From Roseovarius sp. (lineage in GTDB: Bacteria > Pseudomonadota > Alphaproteobacteria > Rhodobacterales > Rhodobacteraceae), in assembly GCA_002720475.1 (NCBI GenBank), contig PBIL01000008.1, positions 62,001 to 126,000 of the forward strand: DNA of 64,000 nt, written 5' to 3'. The notes beneath the pieces were generated by a model that did not search any database, was not told the DNA's origin, and saw only the letters and a program-made list of their open reading frames with translations. How positions within the stretch are numbered: the stretch's first letter is position 1; the number at the start of each line of letters is the position of its first letter. The translations under genes and the position numbers were made by a program. Shown here piece after piece: positions 27,797 through 37,365 of this stretch.

Positions 27797-28957
27797 TCAG
27801 GCCGGCATCCGCTCCTCGACGATCCCCGCCCACCAGCTGCACCCGGCCAGGATCGCGTCATCGTTGAAGTTGTATTCCGGGTGGTGGACCATCGCCGTAT
27901 CGCCATTGCCGACAAGGATATAGGCACCCGGCCGTTCCTCCAGCATGAAGGCGAAATCCTCGCCACCCATCACCAGCGGGGCCTCGCCGCACTCTCCCGC
28001 GACCCGCGCCGCGACGGCGGCCGCGAACTCGGTCGGCTCCTCGTGGTTGACCATCACCGGATAGCCGCGGTGATAGTCAACCTTGGCCGTGCCGCCGAAC
28101 CCTGCGGCGACATGTTCGCAGAGCGCGCGGATGCGCTGCTCGGCCAGATCGCGCATGGCCGTGCTCATGGTGCGCACCGTGCCCCGCAGATGCACCCCCT
28201 GCGGGATGACGTTGAAGGCGTTGGAGGAGGTCTGGAAGGACGTGACCGAGACCACCACCTGATCCACCGGATCGGCATTGCGGCTGGCGATGGTCTGCAG
28301 CATCGTCACCAGATGCGCGGCCATCACGGTGGTGTCCACCGTCTCCTGCGGCTTGGCAGCGTGCCCGCCCTTGCCGGTGAGCGCGATGTCGAACTGGTCG
28401 GTCGCCGCAAAGAACGGTCCCGGACGGATGGCGAAGCTGCCCACCGGGCGGCCCGGCCAGTTGTGCATCCCATAGACCTCCTGGATGCCGAAACGCTCCA
28501 TCAGCCCGTCCTCGCACATCGCCTTGCCGCCCGCGCCGCCCTCTTCGGCGGGCTGGAAGATCACCACCGCCGTGCCGTCGAAATTGCGCGTCTCGGCCAG
28601 GTATTTCGCGGCCCCGAGCAGCATCGCGGTATGCCCGTCATGGCCGCAGGCATGCATCGCGCCGGGGGTCTTGGAGGCATAGGCCACCCCCGTCGCCTCT
28701 TGAATGGGCAGCGCGTCCATGTCGGCGCGCAGCCCGATCACCCGGCCCGAGGCGGTGGAGCGGCCCCGGATCACGCCGACAACGCCGGTGCGCCCGATCC
28801 CCGTCACCACCTCGTCGCAGCCGAATTCCTTCAGCTTCTCCGCCACCAGCGCGCTGGTGCGGTGCGTCTCGTAGAGGATCTCGGGATGGGCGTGGATGTC
28901 GCGCCGCCATTCGGTGATCTCGGGGTGCAGTTCGGCGAAACGGTTCTTGACGGGCAT
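27797..28957 (-). CDS. M20-family amidohydrolase (hippurate hydrolase-like)
   Basis: The 386-residue enzyme has the M20D metal-binding blocks: DIHAHPEI, MHACGHDGHTAMLLGAA with the bridging Cys and His residues, QPAEEGGAGG with the catalytic Glu, and GGEDFAFML near the end. The family cleaves N-acyl amino acids or related amides in the cytoplasm. GGAGG lies before the ATG at 28957; the longer open frame upstream is antisense to nothing conserved. It lies downstream of the gene transfer agent cluster on the same strand but is not a GTA gene. Confidence 0.9.
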   Translation of the reverse strand: MPVKNRFAELHPEITEWRRDIHAHPEILYETHRTSALVAEKLKEFGCDEVVTGIGRTGVVGVIRGRSTASGRVIGLRADMDALPIQEATGVAYASKTPGAMHACGHDGHTAMLLGAAKYLAETRNFDGTAVVIFQPAEEGGAGGKAMCEDGLMERFGIQEVYGMHNWPGRPVGSFAIRPGPFFAATDQFDIALTGKGGHAAKPQETVDTTVMAAHLVTMLQTIASRNADPVDQVVVSVTSFQTSSNAFNVIPQGVHLRGTVRTMSTAMRDLAEQRIRALCEHVAAGFGGTAKVDYHRGYPVMVNHEEPTEFAAAVAARVAGECGEAPLVMGGEDFAFMLEERPGAYILVGNGDTAMVHHPEYNFNDDAILAGCSWWAGIVEERMPA

Positions 28958-29040
28958 GGGGCCTCCTGCTGCGCATGGATGATGGCGCGCAGCGTGGCGC
29001 AAAGGGCGGGCGGCGGCAAGGGGCCACGCCCGCGCCCCGA

Positions 29041-32000
29041 TCACATCTCGCGGATGGCAAGGCGTCCGGGGCCAAAAAGCGCCGAGACCTGCGCCACCTC
29101 GATCCGCTTGCCCGCGTCGGGGCCGTCGGCGGCGCGCGCAGCGGCCAGATAGGTCCATTCCGGCGTGGCAACATCGACCTCGCGCAGCACCTGCGCGCCG
29201 CGCATCACGCGCAGCAGATAGCGCTCGCTCTCCTCTCCCAGCGGCACCTCGGGCGTGTCCCAGCGGTCCCCGTCGATCCGGGTGCGCCGCACCCAGCTCA
29301 CGCGCAGATCGCCCCCCGCCTCGGCCACACGCAGATGCACCGGCGCATAGGGGCGCAGCCCGATCCCGTCGAAGGCCAGCACGGCATGGGCAAAGCTCGG
29401 ATCGCCCACCGGCCGCCCGCCCGGCCCGATGCGGTAATGCCGCGCCTGCCCGCGCTGCGCCTGCGTCAACCCGATCTGCCGCGGCACCCCGTCGAGCCGC
29501 ACAAGGATCGAGCCGGGCGGCCAGGTTGCCGCCCCTTCGGTGCCAAGCTGCCCGCGCAGCCGGTGACGCAGGATCCAGGTGTCCGGCGCGACAAGCTCGG
29601 CATCGCGGAACTGGAACAGCTCCCAGCCCTCCGGCGTGCCGTCCCCGATCGCGCAGAGATTGGCCCCGTTGAGAAGTGCCGGATCGCTCACGCTTTCCAG
29701 CCCGCCTTGGCGCATCCGCACGAAGAGACCATCGCCCCGGTCGATCCGTCCCACGGGCGCAGGCAGAAGCGGCGTTTGCGTCAGCCCCACCGTGGCCTGC
29801 GCGGCAATCAGCGTGTCGAGCGCGTAATTCGCATCCTCCTCCGAGGCATAAAGCGCCACGCTCCCCGGCCAGGGATCGGCGATCACCGCCAGATGCGGCG
29901 CGTGCGGCACTTCCTCGCCGCTCATCAGCGGCAGATCGAGGAAAAGCGGCGTCACCGGCCCCGGCGCCACGAAGGGGCGCAGCCGCGCGGGCGCGTCCTC
30001 GATCAGCACGGGGCGAAAGCTCTCGGGATCGGTGCGCGTGGCCTCCACCCGCTGCGCGCCGGCCATCTGCTCCACCCTGTCGATGCGGAACCGCCCGCCG
30101 CCCGCCGCCACAGGCAGTTCGAGCACATCGCCCGCCCCGATCAGCAGCCGCGAGGGCGGCAGCGTCAGCCGCAGCGTGTCGACGGAGAGCCGCGCCTCCG
30201 ACAGCCACCGCTCCACCACCTGCCGCCCCTCGGCGCGCGTGAGCGCCAGCGGCATCTCCGAGGTGGCCACCGCATGGGTGGCCTCGTCGGGCAGGATCGC
30301 CTCCTCGGCCACCGCCTCGTAATCGGCATCCGCCTCAATGAAGCGCAGCCGAACGCGCCCGGCCAGTTCCAGATCGCTGCCGCGCGTCTCCTCCAGCGTG
30401 CCGCCAAGCTCGGGATCGCGCACCACGCGGTCGAGATCGACCAGATGATCGGCGCGCCCGTCGCGGCGACGAAAGGCCAGCACGCCGCCCCGCTCCACCG
30501 CGTCCACGCCATAGGCCATCAGCAAGGGTTGGAGCGCCGCGCGCGCCGTGCCCACCTGATCCACCAGGTAGCCGCGCAGGAACGCCTCCGCGCGGCTCGC
30601 ATCAAGCGCGTCCACACCCGCGCGCCCCGCGATCTCGCCCAGAACCTCGGCCAGCCTGCGCCCGCTCGCCCGGCCCGTGATCCAGTGCCCGCGCGCATGG
30701 TTCTCCCCGTCCGACCACAGCCCGGTATTGCCCGGAAACCAGGGGAAGGGCCGCGCGTCCCAGGCCCAGACGCAGGCGTGATCCATGTCGATCATCGGCC
30801 CGCCATAGGCCGCGGATACCGGGTTCCTCGCCGGATCGGACCAGTAGCCCGTGAGCGCGCGCAGATACTGCATCTGCATCAGGTCGTCGCGCTGCCCGGT
30901 GGAAAACCGCGGCAGGCGCGATTCCGAGGATTTGGGATCGAGAAACCTGTTCGGCTCGTTGCTGCCCTTGTCCACCGCCGCACAACCGTATTCGGTGAAC
31001 CGGATGGGTTTCGATTGCGGCTCCCATGCGGTCGGCTCCGCGCGCCGCACGCCCCCCACCCGCTCGTGATGGGCATTGGCCCACCAGGCGCGCAGATCCT
31101 TGAACCGCCAGATCCACGGCTCGTCATATTCGCCATCGGTGATCGGCACACGCCGCTGCACCGCGCGCGCCTCCTCTGAGGGATAGAACCAGTCGAACCC
31201 CTCGCCGCCCTCGATATTGGCCTGCAAGTAACCCAGATCGTAAACCGACGGCCAGTCCTGTGCGTCCAGATGCTCATGCCCGTCGCGCCAGTCCGAAAGC
31301 GGCATGTAATTGTCGATGCCCACGAAGTCGATATTCTCATCCGCCCAGAGCGGATCGAGATGAAAGAACCGGTCGCCATCGCCCGGCTGATAGCCAAAAT
31401 ACTCGGTCCAGTCCGCAGCGTAGGTGATCCTGACCTCCGGCCCGAGCAGGCTGCGCCCCTCCGCCGCAAGCGCGATGAGCTGCGCCACCGCCGGAAAGCT
31501 GTCTCCCGCGCCCCGGATCTGCGTGAGCCCCCGCATCTCGGAGCCGATGGCAAAGCTCTCCACGCCCCCCGCCGCCGCGCAAAGCGCCGCCTGATGCAGG
31601 ATGAAGCGGCGATAGGACCATTCCACGGGGCCGTGATAGGCCACCGGGCTGCGCTTCACCGGCCCGCCGAAGCTCAGCAGGTCAAGCGCGCCCGTGCCCG
31701 GTGCCTCGACCGGCACCGCCGCGACCGGCGTCACGGTGAAATCCGCCGCCCGGGCCGTGCCGAAGAAGGCCGCGACCTCCGCCTCGGCCGCTGCCGTGCG
31801 GTCGGGGCTGCCCGGCTGTCCCGGTGCCTTGGATGTGGTGATCCGCCCGCGCCAGGGCAGCACCGGCTGATCGGCGGCCTCGCTCCAGGGATCGGGCAGG
31901 CCGTTACCGGCCATCTGCTCCATCAGGATGAAGGGATAGTACAGCACGTCCTGCCCCGCCGCCTTGAGCGACAGGATCGCCTCCACCACCGCCTGATCGG

Positions 32001-33039
32001 CGGGCGTGCCGCCATAGACCTTGCGGCCCTGCGCGTCCTTCGGCACCTCGCCCGCGCCCGCCCGCGTCAGACCCGAGACCGTCCAGGGCATGTTGCGCGC
32101 GTCAAACGTCCTTTTCTCCACCCGGGGCCGGATCTGACAGTCTCCGCAGCGTAGATCGTCGCCGAACCAGCTCACGATGAGCGCGGTCGCGCGCACCTGC
32201 GGCAACTCCGCGCGCAGCGCCTCCAATGCCACCACGAAATCGGGCCGCTCCTGCGGCGTGTTGACATTGGCGGGCCCCGACGCGCCAAAGCCGAAATCCA
32301 TCATCACCGGCGTCGTGGCCAGCGCATATTCCCCCGTTCCTGGCAACATCGCCACGCCGCGCACGGCGCGCACCGGATCGAGCGCCGCGCCCGCGCCCCC
32401 CGCCTGCGACGGGCGGCAGACCTCGAAACTGAACTGCGGCACGCGCGTGCCGAAGGGCGTGAGATCCAGATCCTCGATCACCACATAGGCCGTGCCGCGA
32501 TAGGCGGGCACGTTGCCCGCCCCCTCCACCGCCTCGATCACCGGATCGGGCAGCTGGTCGCGCGTGCCGGCATAGACCCGCATGTTGAGGCTCGCGGGCG
32601 CGAACTCGGTGCCATCGGCCCAGATCCGCGCGACGCGGCTGATCTCGCCCTCGCAAAGCGCCAGCGCAAGGCTGACCGAATAGCGGATCTCGCGCCTGTC
32701 GGGCGTGGCGGGCCTGGGGCTGCCCTTGCCGCCGCCCTGCCCGCGCGTCACGGTCACTGTCTCGCGGAACTCGGTGGCCCAGATCACCTGACCGCCGGCG
32801 CGCATCCGCCCGTAGACCTGCGGGATCGCGTCCCCCTCGCCCGCGCCCGTCAGGCGCAACCGGCTGACGCGGCCGGTTTCCACCACGCCCGAGCCCTGCC
32901 CCAGCAGCCGCTGGTCGATGGACCGCCCCACAAGCGCGCCCGCGAACCGCCCGAGCGCGACCGAGGAAATCCCCAGGACCGAGCCGCCGACCGCGCCGCC
33001 GGTCGCGGCCCCCGCCGCCGAGAGAAGTATCGTTGCCAT
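29041..33039 (-). CDS. GTA g15: baseplate megatron / host-specificity protein
   Basis: The 1332-residue protein is the large distal tail-fibre-hub protein of the particle. The N-terminus is Gly/Ala-rich and hydrophobic (MATILLSAAGAATGG...). The middle (about 430-760) contains a glycoside-hydrolase-like TIM barrel with FHLDPLWADENIDFVGIDNY and the ITDGEYDEPWIWRFKDLRAW segment. The C-terminal third has fibronectin-like and beta-rich repeats and the RYLLRVMRGAQVL region. Size and order fit the RcGTA protein (about 1300 residues). Its start is three bases from the end of the peptidase gene. Confidence 0.95.
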   Translation of the reverse strand: MATILLSAAGAATGGAVGGSVLGISSVALGRFAGALVGRSIDQRLLGQGSGVVETGRVSRLRLTGAGEGDAIPQVYGRMRAGGQVIWATEFRETVTVTRGQGGGKGSPRPATPDRREIRYSVSLALALCEGEISRVARIWADGTEFAPASLNMRVYAGTRDQLPDPVIEAVEGAGNVPAYRGTAYVVIEDLDLTPFGTRVPQFSFEVCRPSQAGGAGAALDPVRAVRGVAMLPGTGEYALATTPVMMDFGFGASGPANVNTPQERPDFVVALEALRAELPQVRATALIVSWFGDDLRCGDCQIRPRVEKRTFDARNMPWTVSGLTRAGAGEVPKDAQGRKVYGGTPADQAVVEAILSLKAAGQDVLYYPFILMEQMAGNGLPDPWSEAADQPVLPWRGRITTSKAPGQPGSPDRTAAAEAEVAAFFGTARAADFTVTPVAAVPVEAPGTGALDLLSFGGPVKRSPVAYHGPVEWSYRRFILHQAALCAAAGGVESFAIGSEMRGLTQIRGAGDSFPAVAQLIALAAEGRSLLGPEVRITYAADWTEYFGYQPGDGDRFFHLDPLWADENIDFVGIDNYMPLSDWRDGHEHLDAQDWPSVYDLGYLQANIEGGEGFDWFYPSEEARAVQRRVPITDGEYDEPWIWRFKDLRAWWANAHHERVGGVRRAEPTAWEPQSKPIRFTEYGCAAVDKGSNEPNRFLDPKSSESRLPRFSTGQRDDLMQMQYLRALTGYWSDPARNPVSAAYGGPMIDMDHACVWAWDARPFPWFPGNTGLWSDGENHARGHWITGRASGRRLAEVLGEIAGRAGVDALDASRAEAFLRGYLVDQVGTARAALQPLLMAYGVDAVERGGVLAFRRRDGRADHLVDLDRVVRDPELGGTLEETRGSDLELAGRVRLRFIEADADYEAVAEEAILPDEATHAVATSEMPLALTRAEGRQVVERWLSEARLSVDTLRLTLPPSRLLIGAGDVLELPVAAGGGRFRIDRVEQMAGAQRVEATRTDPESFRPVLIEDAPARLRPFVAPGPVTPLFLDLPLMSGEEVPHAPHLAVIADPWPGSVALYASEEDANYALDTLIAAQATVGLTQTPLLPAPVGRIDRGDGLFVRMRQGGLESVSDPALLNGANLCAIGDGTPEGWELFQFRDAELVAPDTWILRHRLRGQLGTEGAATWPPGSILVRLDGVPRQIGLTQAQRGQARHYRIGPGGRPVGDPSFAHAVLAFDGIGLRPYAPVHLRVAEAGGDLRVSWVRRTRIDGDRWDTPEVPLGEESERYLLRVMRGAQVLREVDVATPEWTYLAAARAADGPDAGKRIEVAQVSALFGPGRLAIREM

Positions 33040-33042
33040 GCA

Positions 33043-33480
33043 TTATCCCTCCTCAGGAAAGGCGAAGCGCGCCACGATCCGCCGCCGCCAGGGCAGGCTC
33101 AGCGCGCTTTCGACCACCCCATGCCCCGAATAGGCGTGGATGAAGCTGGCCCGCGCGCCCGTCTCGGCGGCAATGCCCAGATGCTTGGCCACCGCCCCCT
33201 CGCGCATCCGGAAGAGGATCACGTCGCCGGGGGCCTCTTCCCCCAGCGGCTTCGCACGCAGATGCCGCAGCGCGGCGGCCCAGAGCGCCTCCTCGCGGGC
33301 GGGCTCGGCCCAGTCCATCGAATAGGCGGGCGGGCGCTCGGGCTCCTCGCCCATCACCTCGCGCCAGACGCCGCGAACGAGGCCAAGGCAATCGCAGCCC
33401 GCGCCCCGGCAGGCCGCCTGATGCCGGTAGGGCGTGCCCAGCCAGAGGCGCGCCGCCGCCACGATCCTTGCGTCGCTCAT
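33043..33480 (-). CDS. GTA g14: NlpC/P60-type cell-wall peptidase
   Basis: The 145-residue peptidase probably locally opens peptidoglycan during DNA delivery. The catalytic Cys is in CDCLGLVRGVW (about 30) and the His in AKHLGIAAETG (about 103). No signal peptide, as expected for a virion-carried enzyme. Its start overlaps the g13 stop by four bases. Confidence 0.93.
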   Translation of the reverse strand: MSDARIVAAARLWLGTPYRHQAACRGAGCDCLGLVRGVWREVMGEEPERPPAYSMDWAEPAREEALWAAALRHLRAKPLGEEAPGDVILFRMREGAVAKHLGIAAETGARASFIHAYSGHGVVESALSLPWRRRIVARFAFPEEG

Positions 33481-34364
33481 CGCCGCCTGCTCCCGCCGTC
33501 GAGACGCGGCGATTTCGCCGGGTCCGTGATCACCCAGTCATCGCCGGGAATGTCGGGGAAGCCCTGGAAGTTCAGCAGGTTGTCGAACTTGAACTGGCAC
33601 GTCGCCATGGCCTTGTCGCAGCCCGCCTCGATGCGCAGCCCGTCGCCCGGCGCGACCTGCGCCCCCAGCGGATGCCACAGCTCGATCACCCGCCCCGCGC
33701 CCGCAACCCTGTCGCGCTTGATCAGGCCAGACAGGCCCGCCGCCGCCCCGCTCGTCACCCGCAGCACGCCGTGACGGAACCAGTCCTCGTCAAACCCGCC
33801 CATCTGCGCGAAGCGAAAGACGCGGGCCTCTTCGATCCCTTCGGCGGGTCGCTCGGCGACATAGCCCGGCCTATCGAGATCGAAGGTGCAGTCAGGATCG
33901 CCGAGAATGGCGCTGCACCGCTTCTGATAGACCCGCCCCAGCGGCACGTTGAGAGCGTCCGTCAGACCGCGCAACTCGGCCTCGAAGGCACCCCCCGCCC
34001 GCCGGATATCCCCGAGCGAGCCTGCAAAGATCTCCAGCCGCTCCGTCACGTCCTGCCAGTTCACCACCCAGGCCCGCAGCCGCGCCCCGTCATAGCGCCC
34101 GGCCTCGATCTCGGCCTCGGTGATGCCGTCATCGGAGAGCGCGCCGAACGCCTCGGTATTGTTGACGGCAAGGCCGGTGCTCTCCTCCACCGCGCGCGCG
34201 CTCATTCCCGTGCCCGGACGAAAGGCGATGCCCTCGAAGGCAAGCGCCCGGTCGTGATCGGTGAAGCCCATCACCACCCCGTCGCGGCGCATCAGCGCCC
34301 ATGCCCGGCACACCGTGGTGATGCCGCGCCCCAGATGCGCAGAGAGCGCCTCGCGCCCGCTCAC
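33477..34364 (-). CDS. GTA g13: baseplate hub protein (DUF2163)
   Basis: The 295-residue protein matches the DUF2163 tail protein. Cysteines in RCSAILGDPDC and in GCDKAMATC are paired in the second half; hub proteins of this family in RcGTA have been reported to bind an iron-sulfur cluster, and four Cys here would permit that. The ATG overlaps the g12 stop (ATGA at 34361-34364). Confidence 0.92.
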   Translation of the reverse strand: MSGREALSAHLGRGITTVCRAWALMRRDGVVMGFTDHDRALAFEGIAFRPGTGMSARAVEESTGLAVNNTEAFGALSDDGITEAEIEAGRYDGARLRAWVVNWQDVTERLEIFAGSLGDIRRAGGAFEAELRGLTDALNVPLGRVYQKRCSAILGDPDCTFDLDRPGYVAERPAEGIEEARVFRFAQMGGFDEDWFRHGVLRVTSGAAAGLSGLIKRDRVAGAGRVIELWHPLGAQVAPGDGLRIEAGCDKAMATCQFKFDNLLNFQGFPDIPGDDWVITDPAKSPRLDGGSRRR

Positions 34365-34993
34365 AGCCGGATCTCCACCACCGGCACATTGGGCACCTCG
34401 CCCGCCTGGAAGGAGGCAAGGCTCACCTGGATGCGGTCGGTGTCGAACCGCACCGGCACGTCGAACTCGTATCCGGCCGTGACAGGCACACCCCGGTTGG
34501 GCGGCTCGGCGAAGGTCACGATGCCGGTGGTCTCGTCCACCTCGTAATGAACCCCCTCGCGCATCTCCACATCGCCCAGCCCGATCCGCACGCTGCCGCG
34601 CACCGGCTTGACGATGGGCCGCACGGCCTCGAACGCGCCCGAGCGGTAGGTCTTGAGCAACGGGAAGGCGCGCGTCGCATCGTCCCCCTCCCCGATCCGC
34701 TGATCGCCGAAGGCGGGCGCGGCCCCCGCGCGGCAGGACTTGAAATCGCTCCAGTCCTTCCAGCGAAAGCCGTAAAGCTGGCCATGCCGCGCCTCGAAGA
34801 AGGCAATCAGCGCCTCGATATCCTCCAGGCTGCGCAGCGCCACGCCCGCGTCATAGCGCCTGCGCGCCTGCGCCCAAGGAGAATTGCGTTCCTCATGCCC
34901 GCTGGCCAGCGTCACGATCTCGGTAAGCCGCTCCGGCCCGCCGACCGAGCCGAAGCTCAGACTGGCCGGAAACCGTATCTCGTGAAATCCCAT
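34361..34993 (-). CDS. GTA g12: distal tail protein (DUF2460)
   Basis: The 210-residue protein (MGFHEIRFPASLSFGSVGG) belongs to the DUF2460/TIGR02217 family that forms the ring linking tail tube and baseplate. SPWAQARRRYDAGVALRS and GQLYGFRWKDWSDFKS are typical. AGGAGGG lies before the ATG. It follows the tape measure gene by ten bases. Confidence 0.93.
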   Translation of the reverse strand: MGFHEIRFPASLSFGSVGGPERLTEIVTLASGHEERNSPWAQARRRYDAGVALRSLEDIEALIAFFEARHGQLYGFRWKDWSDFKSCRAGAAPAFGDQRIGEGDDATRAFPLLKTYRSGAFEAVRPIVKPVRGSVRIGLGDVEMREGVHYEVDETTGIVTFAEPPNRGVPVTAGYEFDVPVRFDTDRIQVSLASFQAGEVPNVPVVEIRL

Positions 34994-35003
34994 CCTGCCC
35001 TCC

Positions 35004-35666
35004 TTACCGGTTGCGCGCGCCGCGTCCGATCACGCGGCCAAGCTGCGCGGCGATCTGCCCCTGGCTGCGGCGAAAGCCCTCCACATCGGGCGTGGTCACG
35101 TTCATCACCACGCTGACCGCGCCCCCGCCCTGCGCGCGCACGCCAAGCCGCCCGTCCGCCCCGCGCGTGAGCGGCAGGATCGCCTCCGGCCCCGCCTCGC
35201 CCATGAGCCCGGTGCGCCCGCCGCGCATCGGAAAGCTCACCGGCCCGCTCACCACGCCGCCCGTGGCAAAGGGCATGACGCGGCCTTGCGTGAACGCGGC
35301 CCCCCCGGCAAACGGCAGAAGCCCGCCCAGAAGCGCGCCCACACCCTGCGACAGAAGCCCGCCCACCTGATCGGTGACCGGGCGCACCGCGTCGGTGAAG
35401 GCGGTGTTGACCAGCGTGGTGGCCAGCCGCCGCAGGCTCTCGCTCAGGCTGTCGCCCTCCACCACGGCACCGCGCAGCGCGCCGCGCAGACCCCGGCTCA
35501 ACCCCCGCTCAAGGCTCTGCGCGTCCTGTCCGGCGGCGGCAAAGCCGCCGCGCACCCGGCCCAGCTCTCCGGCAAAGGCCGCCGCCATCGCCCCCGCCTG
35601 CCCCATCGCCGCATCCAATGCGGCGATCTGCGCTTCCAGATCCTCCGCGCGTTCGAGCTCATCCAT
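35004..35666 (-). CDS. GTA g11: tape measure protein
   Basis: The 220-residue protein begins MDELERAEDLEAQIAALDAA with a predicted coiled coil (about 1-40), followed by Gly/Ala-rich segments and an FAGGAAFTQGR-type region, and a C-terminal domain with FRRSQGQIAAQLGRVIGRG. It is short, as expected for the short GTA tail (RcGTA about 220 residues). The ATG at 35666 overlaps the preceding chaperone gene by eight bases; the open frame continues seven codons upstream without a better site. Confidence 0.9.
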   Translation of the reverse strand: MDELERAEDLEAQIAALDAAMGQAGAMAAAFAGELGRVRGGFAAAGQDAQSLERGLSRGLRGALRGAVVEGDSLSESLRRLATTLVNTAFTDAVRPVTDQVGGLLSQGVGALLGGLLPFAGGAAFTQGRVMPFATGGVVSGPVSFPMRGGRTGLMGEAGPEAILPLTRGADGRLGVRAQGGGAVSVVMNVTTPDVEGFRRSQGQIAAQLGRVIGRGARNR

Positions 35667-35865
35667 CGCCCATATCTCCCGTTGCATCGGGGAAGGCCGC
35701 CAGCAGCGCCTCCAGCCCCGCCCGCGCCATCGGGCGCGTCCCGCGCCCCTCGCCCAGCATCAGCCGCAATTCCGCGGGCGTCAGCGCCCAGAACTCCGCC
35801 GGGCGCAGGCCCAGCCCCTGAACCCCGGCCCGCAGGAGCGCGGGCCAGTCGAAGCGCGCGCTCAT
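35659..35865 (-). CDS. GTA g10.1: tail assembly chaperone (rcc01693 family)
   Basis: A 68-residue protein with MSARFDWPALLRAGVQGLGL and FWALTPAELRLML, the hallmark of the small TIGR02216/rcc01693 tail chaperone. Overlapping ends with g10 and g11 place it in the position where tail chaperones are coded, before the tape measure. Confidence 0.88.
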   Translation of the reverse strand: MSARFDWPALLRAGVQGLGLRPAEFWALTPAELRLMLGEGRGTRPMARAGLEALLAAFPDATGDMGDG

Positions 35866-36185
35866 CCGCCTTCCTCCGGCAGGGCGAAGGCCCGCGCCAG
35901 AAGCTGCGCCGCCGCCCTTGCCGCCTCCAGCGGCCCGCCCCCGATCTCGGCGCTCAAGAGGTCCGCCGCGCCGCCACGCCAGCCGCCGCCGCGCAGCCCC
36001 GCCACGATCACCGCCAGCACATCGCCAGAGGAAAACGCCCCCGTCTCGAACCGCGCCACCAGATCGACAAGCGAACCCGCGCCGAGCGCCGCCTCCATCT
36101 CCGCCAGCGCGCCGAGCGTGAGCCGCATCTCGCGCCTCTCGCCGTCGATCACCAGCGCCACCTCGCCCGCCCAGGGATTGGCCAT
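35862..36185 (-). CDS. GTA g10: tail assembly chaperone
   Basis: The 107-residue protein (MANPWAGEVALVIDGERREMRLTLG) is the Phage_TAC_11-type family of GTA clusters, with a beta-rich N-terminus, then LGALAEMEAALG and a helical C-terminal half. It follows the major tail protein gene by four bases and overlaps g10.1 by four. Confidence 0.88.
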   Translation of the reverse strand: MANPWAGEVALVIDGERREMRLTLGALAEMEAALGAGSLVDLVARFETGAFSSGDVLAVIVAGLRGGGWRGGAADLLSAEIGGGPLEAARAAAQLLARAFALPEEGG

Positions 36186-36189
36186 CGCC

Positions 36190-36603
36190 TCAAAGCGCCG
36201 TGAAGCTCAGCTGCCCCGCCGAGGCGAGCGCCACCTCATAGGTGGCCTCGCCGTCATGGGTGCCGCCATATTCGATCGCCGTCACCTGGAACGGGCCCTC
36301 GATGGCCCCGAAATCGGGGATGATCACCTGGAAATCCGGCATCTCCCCGTCAAAGAAGATCTGCCGCATCCGCGCATCGCTCGCCGCGTCGCGGAAAATT
36401 CCCGACCCGCTGAGGCTGGCCGACTTGACGCCCGCGCCCGCCAGCAATTCGCGCCAGCCGCCCGCGGATTCGAGGCTCGTCACATCCACGCTTTCGGCGT
36501 TGAAGCTCACGCGCGTCGCGCGCAGCCCGGCCACGGTCTGGAAACTGCCGCCGCCGGTGAGATCGACCTTGATGAGAAGGTCCTTGCCGTTCTGAACTGC
36601 CAT
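36190..36603 (-). CDS. GTA g9: major tail tube protein
   Basis: The 137-residue protein (MAVQNGKDLLIKVDLTGGG) is a TP901-1-like major tail protein. TVAGLRATRVSFNAESVDVT and ATYEVALASAGQLSF are conserved. The frame permits a start four codons earlier (METN), but AVQNGKDLLIK is the usual start. Copies of it build the tail tube. Confidence 0.93.
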   Translation of the reverse strand: MAVQNGKDLLIKVDLTGGGSFQTVAGLRATRVSFNAESVDVTSLESAGGWRELLAGAGVKSASLSGSGIFRDAASDARMRQIFFDGEMPDFQVIIPDFGAIEGPFQVTAIEYGGTHDGEATYEVALASAGQLSFTAL

Positions 36604-36625
36604 GTTCGTCTCCATTTCCCAGGTT

Positions 36626-37039
36626 TCAGGCGCCGTCGTCCACGCGCGCCCGGAAGGTCAGGTCAATCCGCCGCCGCTGGCCCGCGCCGGTGCGCAGCGC
36701 CCGTGCCCGCAGAAAGCGCAGCGCCACCAGCCGCCCCCGCGCAAGGCTCAGCATCGCGCCGTCAAGCGCGTCGCTCACCGCCCCTGCCGCCTGTTTGGCG
36801 GCTAGAAATCCCGCCGTCTCCGAGACCACCGAGACGGTGATCCGGTGCTCGGCCCCCGCGCCGGTGCCGTCGCCCTGCGCGCGCACCTGCTCCGCTCCGA
36901 GCACGACAAAGAGATCGGGGGCCGCGCCCTGCGGCAGCGCATCGTGGATCGCGCCCCCCACCAGCGCCGCCAGCGCCGCATCCGCCGCCAGCCGCTCGTA
37001 GATCGCCGCCTGAAGCGCGGCCGCCGGGCCATAGCTCAT
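36626..37039 (-). CDS. GTA g8: tail terminator / DUF3168 protein
   Basis: The 137-residue protein starts MSYGPAAALQAAIYERLAAD and has the DUF3168 core AALVGGAIHDALPQGAAPDLFVVLGAEQ, the EHRITVSVVSETAGF strand and an LRAR-rich C-terminus. The family caps the tail tube. The start overlaps the g7 stop-side gene by four bases on the shared strand (37036-37039). Confidence 0.9.
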   Translation of the reverse strand: MSYGPAAALQAAIYERLAADAALAALVGGAIHDALPQGAAPDLFVVLGAEQVRAQGDGTGAGAEHRITVSVVSETAGFLAAKQAAGAVSDALDGAMLSLARGRLVALRFLRARALRTGAGQRRRIDLTFRARVDDGA

Positions 37040-37365
37040 GCCCCCACCTCCTCTTCGGCCCAGAGCGTGAGATATCCCGGCCCCGCCGCGCTCTCCGTCA
37101 CCGCCGCGATGGCAAAGAGCCGCGCGCCGTCGCGCAGCCGCTGCCCGGCCAGCGGCCGTGACGGCGCGCCCTGCGGGGCCGCGCGCACCGTGATGCGATA
37201 GGACGCGCGCGCCACGCCCGCGCCTTCGCGGCCCCGGCGCGCCACCACCTCGGCCCAGAGCGTGCCGCGCACCTCCCAGCCCGGCACGAAACCGCCCGCG
37301 CCATCGGCCAGCCGCACCGGGACCTCGAGAACCAGCGGGCGCGACAGCCGCACACCCGGCCTCAT
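37036..37365 (-). CDS. GTA g7: head-tail joining protein
   Basis: The 109-residue protein (MRPGVRLSRPLVLEVPVRLAD) is the head-tail joining protein family: GGFVPGWEVRGTLWAEV, ASYRITVRAA and an LFAIAAVTESAAGPGYLTLWAEEE end are typical. The ATG at 37365 overlaps the g6 stop (ATGA at 37362-37365). The longer open frame upstream is a shadow of g6. Confidence 0.88.
   Translation of the reverse strand: MRPGVRLSRPLVLEVPVRLADGAGGFVPGWEVRGTLWAEVVARRGREGAGVARASYRITVRAAPQGAPSRPLAGQRLRDGARLFAIAAVTESAAGPGYLTLWAEEEVGA

Noticed and set aside
35700..36200. Arg-rich repeats considered as a CRISPR-like or tandem repeat array
   Set aside because: The apparent repetition is codon-level GC bias in overlapping gene transfer agent genes; there are no constant-length direct repeats with unique spacers.
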